From Halictus rubicundus (lineage: Eukaryota > Arthropoda > Insecta > Hymenoptera > Halictidae): a stretch of 64,000 bases of DNA. How positions within the stretch are numbered: position 1 is the first letter of the stretch; each line of letters starts with the position of its first letter. The DNA is taken from NCBI RefSeq assembly GCF_050948215.1, contig NC_135149.1, positions 12,691,001 through 12,755,000 of the forward strand, given 5' to 3'. The notes below the pieces were generated by a model. It worked only from the letters and a program-made list of their open reading frames with translations. It had not been told where the DNA came from and made no database searches. The translations under genes and the position numbers were made by a program. Shown here piece by piece: positions 51,214 through 61,560 of this stretch.

Positions 51214-54200
51214 CATTCTTTTTATATAGGTTCGCGCTGTGATAATCCTCTACAGTTCATTTTATTGATAATTTCCCCACCAACCAAAGCTCAAAAATAA
51301 AATTTCACCGTACGCTAGAATTGAAAGGATGAATTTGGGGACGGAGGTTCTTTTCGATGAGAGGTCCTGCGCGGAATAAGGAGCAGCGTCGATCGCACGT
51401 GACGATAGAATATTCGTCGAACAAAGCGTGAAAAGCAGGATGCTTCGGTGGACGATTATCGTGGTAGGTGGGCCCGAAAGTGGATCGCGGATCGATGGTA
51501 TCAGCGAGGTATTCCTCTCGGCGAATCATGATTCACCTGGAATACAGAAGCATACCGGTGCAGGCGTATTGCATCGGCGCGGCGTATGATTTCGCGGACG
51601 TGTGCGCTCGTGGATCGGCGATGATAATGGCGGGATTTCACATGAGCCGGTGCACGGGGCCCGACGGGATGACAATTTACTGCGTCGGTGACACGTGAGA
51701 AACGGTGCCGAGACGGTCGACCTATGGCAATTATAGGCTCCGGAGCGGATGAACGCGGATCATTGGGTAGGCTGGCACCTAACCCGGACTCGCCGGAGTC
51801 GTAACGTCAACGTGGGAAAGTGAAAAAGGATCGATCGATTGGTTAGCTACTCCAATTATCGTCGAAGGAACACGAATTAATTAGCTGTTATCGATCGGAA
51901 CACGGGGGCCCGTGGAGCCTCGGGTGAAATCTCGCCGGGTATTTCTCTTTTCTTTTTTCTTCCTTTTTTTTTTTGTTTCCACGGGCTGCTTCTCGTTTCG
52001 ACGAGAAGCCACGGTGGCAGGCGACAGCCGAGGCTCTGTTTAAAAGGAAGGAGAAGCTTTCAACGGGGCGGTGACCGTGGGCAGGTGCTGCCGGTACTCA
52101 CGGGACCCCATGGGAGCCTAGTTTCGACGGAGGTCCCGACGAAGGGGGGCTGAGAACCTCGATGGACCACCTTGCGGTCACCTCCATGGGAAATGCAACC
52201 CCACGGATCCATTATTGGAACGATGCTGTTTCGAATATCGGATCTACTTCCTTAGGCCCCCGGTGATTCCTTTATAACGTCGCTCGGCGTTCCTTCGAGA
52301 CCAAACCCGCCGAGAGGAATCGTTTCTAAAGACCCCCGGCTTAATTTGATTGCTGAACGAGCGGACCGAGGTTTATTAACGCGCTGCTGATCGCTAACGA
52401 GACGAGTCGGCGACGACCGTTGCAGAAATCTCGTTTTCGAGACCGCTCGTTCGTCGTTCACCGACGAGGAAGAAAAACTTCGGAAAATGAATTGCCGTTT
52501 TCTGAACAATGATTGTATGAAAATTGGAGGAGTGTTCGAAAAATCCGAGCGTGATGGGTACAGAAGAAATAATTGCACCGAGCACATGCTGCAAGAATCT
52601 TGCATCACTGAAATCGCCATTTATGTAGCTACATTTAATGTCAACGATTCAAAGGTTATAATACAGCGTTGCGTAATTCTCTTTTATCAAATCAACGCCA
52701 CCTTGCGCTTTTCGCGAATCTGAAAGTATCTTTGAAAAAATGACATCATCATCAACATCAGACAGTAATACTAATGCTATCAAACAAATAAGGATGCGAT
52801 GACCAATATTACCGTGAAGACAAGGAATCATTGGGCGCGAGTAGGCGTCAGAAATGATTAGCCGCGGTTCTAAAGCAAAATGTGAGCCACGCGATTTGTC
52901 AGTGTTCGAGTAGTAAACGAGTTAACTATCGACAGTTAATATCGCACTGGTTTGCCTCGCTTTTTTACCATGTAAGCACGATCGGAAATATTTGTTTCTT
53001 ATGTACGCGGCGAACGTTCTTTGTCCGTGTGTTGCGATGTTATCTGGTCGTCGGGATCATTGTAACCCGACGCGAAACACAAATAAAATGCTGACAGTAT
53101 CGCGGGCCCATTAAACTTTGGATAGTCGTCGTCGCAGGCCGAGCGGGACACCCGATCGGCCCATTAGCGATTTTCCGCGGAAAGACTGGGTCAGCGTCCG
53201 TAGCCGACGAGCAAAAAGTGTTTATGGCAAATGTAAACGAAAGAAACTCTCACATTATCCCGAAGCGAATCGCGGCAGCTCGACGACGGTGCCTAGCCCA
53301 TACGTCTCAGTCTGAGAGGCCGCGTGACACAAACGGATCGCGAGGCGAGTCGGTTAGGCGGACCGGTTGCTGTTTCGCGAATTAAAAACCGTTCCAAGGA
53401 GGAACGAGGTACGTGTTGTCGATTATAATTACCAATTTCACGGCGTTTAATGACGTGCCCGCAGGGGGAATGCCGGTGATCGACGTTACGACCGCGTCGA
53501 AATCACTTTCGCACGACCCACAGGAATAATCGGTGTTCACCTGTACGCGGGAACGGAGGTACCTCCGGTGCGGGGCCCGCGAAAGGTGAAATCTCGCAAA
53601 AGGGGGAACCTTGGCCCAGGTCGTGCCCAAGACCTGTCGCACAGGCAAAGGACCCTGCGAACGACCCTCTTCAGCTATACTTTCGTCCCTTGGGCCCTCG
53701 GCCGACCGGGCGAATCGCAGGTTGCACTTCCCACGGAAGCGGAAAACCTCTTGGACAGAGAGCGACCGTGCTCTGTTGAAATGGCATGTGCGCCACACTT
53801 AATCGAGCGGTGCATTATTCGATGCTCCAGGTTGCATTCTCCCGACATTTCTCTGTCTTACACAACGGCAGATGGTCCTCCGGCATGTGAAATTTTTCGG
53901 CTTTCGTCGTTGACGTTGGAAAACTGCATCTGCATCGCTCCCTCTCTGTATCTGTTCCCACTGCATACCGTCAACAGATTACTTCCGAATAGACGAGAAT
54001 CTTTGATTTTCCAGTCCGCGTCACAGTACCATTTGCCTCGCGCTCTATTTTAATAAATTAATATAGCGGAAAAACACTTTAGTCTAATAAGTAATTGATG
54101 TCGAGACTATTTAGACTTTTTCATCGGGCTCTTCTATGGTTTCTTATTTCTCACTGTCATCTATGTTCTAGATACTGTGCTCCACTTACGCGCGTATTAA

Positions 54201-54566
54201 GTATAAAGAATTTTTTACAGTCATTAGAGCAGAGATGAATGTTGTACACGAGTCGATTTATGACCATATCGAATTAAGTGGCGCGTTACTCGAATGATCC
54301 GTGGGTGATGGTCCACATAAATCATGCATCATCTAAGTTGGTGCACGATCTAGTGGACTATAATTATTAATCTATCCATATAATTGTAGCATTTTGCACG
54401 AAGCGAAGTTTTTTCGAAAATATAAGCACGCTTGTTTAACAGCAATACTTTGCTATGGGTGTGCGAATAAACTGAAGCACCTTCGCCCAACGTCGCACGA
54501 GGAGTTAAAATTGTAAGCACCGTGCGGTTAACGACAAAAATCATTTAGATTTCAGCTGATCTTTGT
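51214..54566. other. Unannotated spacer, 3.4 kb
   Basis: No gene recognised. It includes a T-rich run near 51,945-51,975 and GC-rich sequence at 51.6-52.2 and 53.1-53.8 kb. Frames of up to 161 codons have no recognisable domain. Confidence 0.5.
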
Positions 54567-54574
54567 GTAATGAC

Positions 54575-54948
54575 TAGACTGCGGATCTTTATGCAAAATA
54601 AAAATTGCCTGCCTCGATTAGAAGAAATAGAAAACACGTAGAATGTTATTTCTTCACTTGCTAATTTTAATAGATGAGAAACATTATACAGTGATTTCTC
54701 TATATATGTCGCGAAGGCCTGGATGATAAACGTCGCGGAATTATCCTCACTACCGCGGGGTATACATAAGTGTAAACGAAACACAGCTCGGGAATGTCTC
54801 CTGGACGATACATGATGCTGGCAATACCCGTGTTGTTGACATATATCGCGAATTCACTGTATTGACATTTGAAATTTTTTAAATTATCCTACAATTTCAA
54901 ATTTTATCTATTCAATTTTGTTATAAATGCATAAAGATCCGCAGTCTA
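54575..54948 (+). mobile_element. hAT-type MITE, TAGACTGCGG family, copy 2, with nested insertion
   Basis: The ends TAGACTGCGGATCTTTATGC and the exact complement at the right give a perfect inverted repeat of at least 20 bp. It is flanked by GTAATGAC (54,567-54,574) and GTAACGAC (54,949-54,956), an 8-bp duplication with one mismatch. The 374 bp include the 175-bp family M MITE at 54,687-54,861. Removing it with one TA copy leaves about 200 bp, the same as copy 1 at 47.7 kb (199 bp). This agreement supports both element boundaries. Confidence 0.92.
54687..54861 (+). mobile_element. Family M MITE nested in a hAT MITE
   Basis: A 175-bp element from TACAGTGATTTCTCTATATA to ATATATCGCGAATTCACTGTA, TA on each side. 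It has AAGGCCTGGATGATAAACG, TTATCCTCACTACCG, CGGGGTATAC, then jumps to ATAAGTGTAAACGAAACAC, AATGTCTCCTGGACGATACA and GCTGGCAATACCCGTGTTGTT. The stem-loop region is deleted. Its place inside the hAT MITE shows it moved later than the host. Confidence 0.9.
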
Positions 54949-54956
54949 GTAACGAC

Positions 54957-55794
54957 TGTTCAAACTAGAAATCTTGACTCCTTCCGCGCTTCTAGCATTG
55001 ACAAATGATTTGTTAAATCCTCCTCAGCTTTTTGAATCTTTCCTGTTCTTTAATGACCAGTATATTACAGTATTTAGTAGCGTGCAAGCACGTGGTAACA
55101 CCTGACCGAAAATTACAACCGCGTGTAGACGAGTATAATTTACGAAGCTGGTGATAAGAACAGAATAAAAGTACCTTGGAGAAAGTTGAAAAGGGCAAGG
55201 AGCGTGTCCGATTTCCAACAAGCCGCGGCTGCAACGTACGGTTACGTCACCCCGCGAATAATATTTAATCTTACAAAATCCTCGTTCGTCAGGCGCATTC
55301 CCGGCGTTCCGAACACGGAACAGATAAAGAGAACGAGGAGAGGAAGAGGGGGAGGAGAGGGAAGTTGTAAAGAAAGGATAAATACCAGAAGGATTAAGAC
55401 GCATTCACCGGTACACGTACTTATCACTTTGGAACGTCGCGCTGGCTAGATTCTGGTTGAAATAATAGCGTCATTGTTGCGAAAATCGTTAAAGATGTAC
55501 CATCGGCCAGAGACACGCGGCTGGAGAGAGGCTAGCTTGTACATTCGGTGTCCGCCTAATAAAATCTGAATACTCCGGAGGCTACCTCTTGATAGCGTTT
55601 GACACGAAGACAATCGCGGATGATTACCGCTAAGGAGGATAATAGCTATTCCGCCGATCTCTTTCCAGTCCCATTCACTCTCTCTACTGCTCCTCTCTCC
55701 TCTCTTCTCTCTTCTCTCTTCTCTGCTGCTCTCTATCATTTTTCTTCTGGCAGATCTCTCTGTTTTTCTCTCCCTTGTACTGTCCCTAGTTTTT

Positions 55795-55842
<48 letters not shown>

Positions 55843-55929
55843 GCGCGTTTCTCTACACCTTGGACTTGCACTCTCTTCATTTCTCTCTTTTGTACTGCTT
55901 TCATTCTCAACATTTTTCTGCCTATCATG
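54957..55929. other. Unannotated spacer with CT tract
   Basis: No gene recognised. Pyrimidine-rich from about 55.67 to 55.92 kb, including the CT microsatellite at 55,801-55,842. Confidence 0.5.
55801..55842. repeat. (CT)n microsatellite
   Basis: Sixteen perfect CT units, a TTT interruption, then further CT units. The 123- and 160-codon frames through this area are made of low-complexity Ser/Leu or Arg/Glu and are not genes. A shorter CT run lies at 56,602-56,619. Confidence 0.9.
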
Positions 55930-56561
55930 CACAGTACAATCTAAGCCCAATCCTCGGGTCCGTGCTGTGACATGTATCGTGCAGGCCTACTATTATCTTG
56001 TGACCGCGCCGAAGGTAGAAAAGCGCGTGTAAACACGGACCGGGCGACCGAAGGTGCATTACATACCGTCAATTAACCCTTAGCACTCGAGTGGTGACTC
56101 TGAAGCACCACTAGAAATTGTTGTGGCATTATTTGAAAGAAATTACAAAAAATATTACAAAACATTTGTTACGTTACAAAATTTGTATTTAATAGATTGC
56201 TAAACATTTAAATATTACATGTGGAAATCGGATCAGTTTCGTATGAATAAAATGAAAATATTCTAAGACGGAAGAAAAATTGAGTTTTAGAATGAAAATA
56301 GCGCCGAGTGCAAAGGGTTAAACCACTAAATACAGTTCAAATTGTTCAGTTGGTGAAAGTCCCATGAAATCTAACGAGAACTAAAGAAGTTTTGTAATTG
56401 GATTAGTAGTGGCTCACACCGATACATAGCTACGTGGCATGTTTACACTACTCGGCGACCGAGGCAGGTCAAGCTTCTTGACTCTATAGGCCGCCCAGTG
56501 GAGGGGATAGGCGAACTAAAATCGCGTAGCTCCGTTCGGCTTAGATCAAGACTTTACTGTA
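55930..56561 (+). mobile_element. Family L MITE copy 2 (Tc1/mariner-like), with nested piggyBac-type MITE
   Basis: The right end TTAGATCAAGACTTTACTGTA is the inverse of TACAGTAAAGTCTTGATC; the left end CACAGTACAATCTAAGCCC is a shortened form of it. The body matches copy 1 at 259-640: GTGCTGTGACATGTATCGTG, CTTGTGACCGCG, GTGTAAACACGGACC, TACCGTCAATTAA, GAAAGTCCCATGAAA, TTTTGTAATTGGATTAGTAG, AGTGGAGGGGATAGGCGAAC. It also keeps a segment lost from copy 1, with GTTTACACTACTCGGCGACC-GAGG, which matches the stem-loop part of family M. The 632 bp include a 249-bp MITE at 56,073-56,321. Confidence 0.85.
56073..56321 (-). mobile_element. piggyBac-type MITE (TTAA-flanked), copy 3, nested in family L
   Basis: A 249-bp element with TTAACCCTTAGCACTCGAG at the left and GAGTGCAAAGGGTTAA at the right, the same length as the copy at 12,019 and aligned to it in reverse. 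It interrupts the family L element exactly at TTAA after TACCGTCAA. The undisturbed L copy at 259-640 has TACCGTCAATTAAATAGG at the same place, so the pre-insertion site is visible and shows a clean TTAA target duplication. Confidence 0.93.
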
Positions 56562-57813
56562 CACTCTTCATTTATTTGTCTCCCTCACTTCTTATGCCTC
56601 TTTCTCTCTCTCTCTCTCTTCTACTCTCTTCATCCGTCAACATGTCTCTCCGTTTCTTTCGTTCCTTTGCTTCTCTCCTTCCTGTATCTATTCCCTCCCC
56701 GGACTCTATTGTCTCTATCTTGTTTCTTGTACGTTCTCTGTCTGTTCCTTCCGCGTTCTGAGTCTCTGTTTCTCATTCTGCCGGTTCGGCCTCTTCCCAC
56801 CTACGCCTCGGCGTCCGCGACGAGAACGAGGAACGCGCAATTTCATTCTAATTGATAGTACCCCGACGCGTCGGTGTCCCGCGTACCGGTTAGCTGTGTT
56901 AGCTCGGCCATATCGGCGCGCAACAAGTCGTAAACGGATTCTTTTAATGGGCCGAGATTCGTGAGAAAGCCCATTACGATAGGTGATATGGAACGTTGAA
57001 ACGGCCCGGAGTACTGCCGCCGGAGGTAGACGGAAGCGCGTCGTCTTATTTATTCGCCTGGCTACCACGACATCAGTTCTCGCCCGGCCATTGACGCTTC
57101 AACTCATTTTCCGTCCGTTATTCTCATCCTCCGGTGCTGGAACGCCGATTACACCCGGCATTAGCCTCGCCGGAATTAAATGGCTGTTTAAAGATGCTCG
57201 GCACACTACTGTCCTGTACCTTCCTGTAACCCTCCACCATGAACGACGATGATCGTAGCTTCTGAAAAATTCGTTGTCGTGAAACTGACCTTGTCAAATT
57301 ATTGCAAAAGGAATTTGCCTCTTCGACAAAGTGTGCCATTTAATTTCATTCAGAAAATATGTTATCCTCGCTCTTTAATTTCTTGAGAAGTGTTCTTTAT
57401 ATTTTTCAAAGACAATCGACTGTATTAGCTAACATTTGACATTCTATAGGTGACACGAGATGGTCCAAATTCCGCGGAGTGAAACTGAATACCACGTCAG
57501 AGCGACATAGTCCATCGAACAACGGGTTCAACCGTACGATCCGAAATTTCACCGTTCACGATATTCATTATCGGGTATTGTGAAGAGCCCCGATGCTATC
57601 GGAAGCTTCCTCCAGGCGTGGAATAATAATCGAGGGAAGAACAAACGCCGCATCCTCCGCGAGCGGAACCTCATTAACACAAAGCTGCTTAGCCGGTCTT
57701 AACCCCGTTCCCGGCGCAATGGGTAGCAGGTCGCCTAGAGGCGATAAGCTAATCCAAAAAATTAATTTCCTTCTGGAGTGCCAGGTGTCGAACAAGCTCC
57801 TGCCAAGGATATA
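56562..57813. other. Unannotated spacer
   Basis: No gene recognised. Pyrimidine-rich at 56.57-56.8 kb, then mixed. Frames up to 117 codons show no domain. Confidence 0.5.
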
Positions 57814-58228
57814 TACAGTCAGTCTCATAATTGGTGGCATACACATCAGAATAAGTGATGTAAATCAGAATAACAGTTTTATAAAAGCAAACTTTTTTTT
57901 GGCAAGCTGGGTGCATTAGTTCACTAATTGATATATAATGAGAATTCTGGAAAAATTGTATTTAGCCAGAATTGTGAAGTGAAAAGTAAAAATTGCTTTT
58001 CACAACTTATTTATTTGGACTTGTAACAAAAATTTAAAAAATGTGTTTTGTAGATTTATACAAGTTGTATGCACGCTGAAAATTTCAACGAAATAGGTCA
58101 ACAGATTTGGTTAAAGATGGTGAAATTTACAGTTATTCTGTTACTCGGCGATTTTCGCCATTTTTAATCGTCTGTAACTTGTTTATTCTGATTTAAATCG
58201 TGTGCCATCAATTATGAGGCTGACTGTA
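57814..58228 (+). mobile_element. Long-TIR TA-flanked element (Tc1/mariner-like MITE)
   Basis: A 415-bp element with TACAGTCAGTCTCATAATTG at the left and CAATTATGAGGCTGACTGTA at the right. The inverted repeat continues inwards (GGTGGCATACACATCAGAATAA against TTATTCTGATTTAAATCGTG+TGCCATC), making it about 45 bp with gaps. It is bounded by TA. The interior is AT-rich without an open reading frame of note. A truncated relative lies at 28,454-28,745. Ends beginning CAGTCAG with a TA target fit the Tc1/mariner group. Confidence 0.88.
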
Positions 58229-59491
58229 GACACCTAACTGGGAACTGTACGCGAGGGTGTGTGTGTGGGTGTCGTGCGTGCCCGAGAAAAAGAAGGTACG
58301 ATCGCGGTGGCCTGGTCGCGTAATTAAAACAACCGTGACGAGGCTAAACGCTTCCGGTGAACGTCACGGAGGGATCTCGAGCCGGAAGCTGGATAAAAAG
58401 TGGCCCGAAGCCTCTGTTGGATGACTATCGCGAGGGTGACGGTGCCTAACCCTCTTCTCCGTGGCTTTTACCACTTTGTAATCCGGTCGATTGCAACGTC
58501 GGTTCTCTATCTTCTGTCGGATCGTTGGAGGGGACTATCGAATCAGTGATACCGTATATTTGTTGTTCCCACAGTTGTCGATAGTTGATTTCAAAATTGA
58601 TTACGAGCATTAGTTCTCTAATCTTGAAAAATTGTGCTTCACAGAAACACTGGATTTTATGAATATATGACAAAAATGAGTAGATGCAATTTAAAGCAGA
58701 TTAAAAAAATGTAAAAGTATCGATGCGTTAGATTAGAATCACTAACCAAAAAATTCCATAAAAACGAGTAAGTTATTTAACGAGATAAGAGTAACATGGT
58801 TGTAACGCGTGGTTTACTAAAGTACACTCTCAAACTTTTTGCATTTTGCAGATCTTAACCAAATTCGCTACACTCGATACAATAACGTCAAAATTCATTT
58901 ATTTTGTTTATTTTATTTTGAAAAATAGAAGGGCTATTTGGATACTGTTCCATACAGTTCATGTAGACTATTTCAATTTTGCAGAAATATCCGGCGTCTA
59001 CACCATAATCGTCAGATGAGGGGAATCGACTCGAATCGAGGGGAATACACTTACCCTCTCTCTACCAGTAACGGTCACGTGATATTGTGACGCATGCGCG
59101 ACCAGGCAACTAGTGACTAGAGTGGGGAGGCAAGTGTTAATCTGGAACTCTGGTGTACTCATGAAACATAAATGAGGCGTACGTTTCTTAAATCGTCGAA
59201 TTTGTCTTCAACTGTATTATGAAGTAATTCAACGAAGTACATATAATTCTATTTTAACCCATTCGCATCATAAGGAAATATGAAAACGAGGCCTTTATCA
59301 TCACACTTTTTTTATTAGTACAAAAATTACTACAAGTAAAAGAACTTCATATTTCAGCATTATAAGAAAAAATCAGAATTACTACTTATATCTCCAACAA
59401 CACCCTCCATTTCTATTTTTTAGCTAACGAGACTAGGTAGTACTATTTTTTAAATTAAAAATGTAAAAGAAAATTTACTGGAATACGAAGA

Positions 59492-59507
59492 CCCCCCCCC
59501 CCCCCCC
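59492..59507. repeat. Poly-C run, 16 bases
   Basis: Sixteen consecutive C after GAAGA. Similar long runs are the 13-G run at 43,282-43,294 and the poly-C run near 45,400. Lengths of such runs are often misread by sequencing. Confidence 0.85.
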
Positions 59508-60087
59508 AAAGTGTTTCTGACGGAATGCGAGAGATCATTTGCATCGGAAACGAGAAGTTTCGCATTGTATCGTGCTTCCCGATACCGCGTTGCTCCGGAT
59601 TCGGCGTTGTCGGTCATGGAACAGGTTAATCCCGGTGTATTCGAGCAATCAAAGAGCGGTATCGTTGTGGCCGGCCATCCGGCGTGATTTACAGGTAATG
59701 CGAGTCGTAAGGTAGATTAAACGTGGCCACGGTTTCATCCCGCGGCCACATGAACGACCGATTAATCCGAAAATACTGTCTTGACGTGGCCGCATATCCT
59801 CTCGCGCGGCGTATACCCCTTGGGTTTCTCTACGGTGGTGTCCGCGTTGGTGCGGGTTCCGTTCTTTTTCTGCGTCGTGGTGCGCGGCTATTCTTGTTTG
59901 GTTATGTTCACGGGGTTGACCGATGGCGAGGCTCCTGTCGCGGCTAAACGTCGCCCGGCGAATAATTAAACGAGAGTCCCAGTGCTTATATAGTCCGGCT
60001 GTTTATTCGGTCGATAAACCGCTTGACAAACAGGCGTCGAAAAAAAGAAACGTTAATTGTAATGTCCACGCTAATGCGAAAGGGAAA

Positions 60088-60120
60088 CGCGCGCGTGCGT
60101 GCGTGCGCGCGCGCGCGCAT
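60088..60120. repeat. Alternating CG/TG tract with Z-DNA potential
   Basis: 33 bp of strictly alternating pyrimidine-purine, CGCGCGCGTGCGTGCGTGCG and on to GCAT. GGCGC pentamers follow at 60,149-60,165. Confidence 0.85.
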
Positions 60121-61560
60121 CCGCGCTCACTGCACACGGACGCACCGTGGCGCGGCGCGGCGCGTCGGTGTGTTAAAGCTTCTCTCGCGTATACGTTCCA
60201 GGACGAAAACGGCAACGGAGCTACCCTGCGGTGGCGATGGTCGTTCACACGAGCCGATTCGTGACTCCCCGAAGGTCCTAAACGCCTCGCGAGAGGAATA
60301 AATTGCAACCAATCGCATGCTGAGAGACCATGCCCTTACGATATATACATACGTAACCTGTACAACCGAGGAGGCGTCCTCTTACAATGTATGAACTTTT
60401 GCCGGACGTTAGGGCCACGGGCTCGACACACCGCGCGGCCGCAACCACGGGGCCGGATAATGTTGCCGAACGATTTCCATCCTGTGACGAGGGTGAACGT
60501 AATAAAACGTTGATAGGCGAACGTTACAATTACCAGGGTTTTTATGGACTGTAATATGGAGAGTCGACGCCGGGATCAAGCCGCACACGGGGTAATTACG
60601 GAGGGTCCCTCCTTAATACCGTGACGAGTTTGCAGTTTGCTGTTTCATCGGCTCGGCGTGCACGCGCTGTCGATGGGAACCTCTTGTTTGCCGAGCTCGA
60701 CGGTGTACGCCATTGCCACAACGTTGACGAAATCTTCCTTCTATTCCTCCTTTAGTAAATCTAATAGCTTCTCGGTGAATTCATGTTCATTCCATTCGTC
60801 GCCACAAATCAACAAAAATCTTAGATGAAATATAGTCAACGTTGAAATTGTTGTAACTTCGTGAAAAGAATCGGTCGATGATCTCCATAGGCTTGTTTTA
60901 AAGCGCGAATCCTCTACTTTCAATAGCCAAAGTTGTCATTTTCTAGAAAAATGTTTTCCTCAAGGAACAAGGAAAGATGGTCTTTCTTGGATAATTCGAG
61001 ATTATACAAAATTCAGACGTGTCCACGTGATTTGAAAATTGATTTCCGCGACCCAAGCCACGACGGATTCGAATATTGAGATCTCCGCTGTAAAAAGAAT
61101 TTTGAAAATTCAACGTACGATTTTTTGTTCCCGCTTTTACCGCATTTGGAATGTATTGAATGAGGTTGCACAGCCAATCTTGAGTCACAAAATCATCTGA
61201 TCGTCCCCTAATCGGAGTTTGCCTAACAGGATCCAGAAAATCTCCCACAATTTAAAGAATTTTCTCAGAAGAAAAGTCCGTCACGACGACAATACGTGAA
61301 AAGCGAACGGTGGGAGGGGTTTTCCCCGGAAAAGCGGGTGAAAACAGGCGAAAAACCGAATCGCATGATCACACTAGGTGGAATGAAGCGAACCGAGAAT
61401 AAGGAGCACCCTCTAAGCGCGGCGTACAGGGTCCGTCTTTCTTCTATCAAGACTGCTGGTCGATCCTTTGCGGTACTATCCGTTTCACCGTCCCATTGTC
61501 TTCCCGTTCCTCCTTGTCTATTTACACGTGGACCCTTTGAAGAAGCCGCTGCCAGTTTTT

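Larger units (their letters stand above)
58229..61560. other. Unannotated spacer, 3.3 kb
   Basis: No gene recognised. AT-rich at 58.6-59.0 and 59.2-59.5 kb; GC-rich at 59.7-60.5 kb. It holds a short GT run near 58,260, a TTAACCCATTCGCATCA motif at 59,255 that resembles a piggyBac-type MITE end without a partner, a 16-C run at 59,492-59,507, and alternating CG/TG sequence at 60,088-60,120. Confidence 0.5.

Noticed and set aside
51468..51698. 76-codon frame with several Cys and Met
   Set aside because: Considered as a secreted or small metal-binding protein, but there is no signal peptide, and the Cys spacing fits no family I know.
59255..59480. Complete TTAA-type MITE starting TTAACCCATTCGC
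   Set aside because: Only one end is visible; no matching inverted end with TTAA was found downstream.
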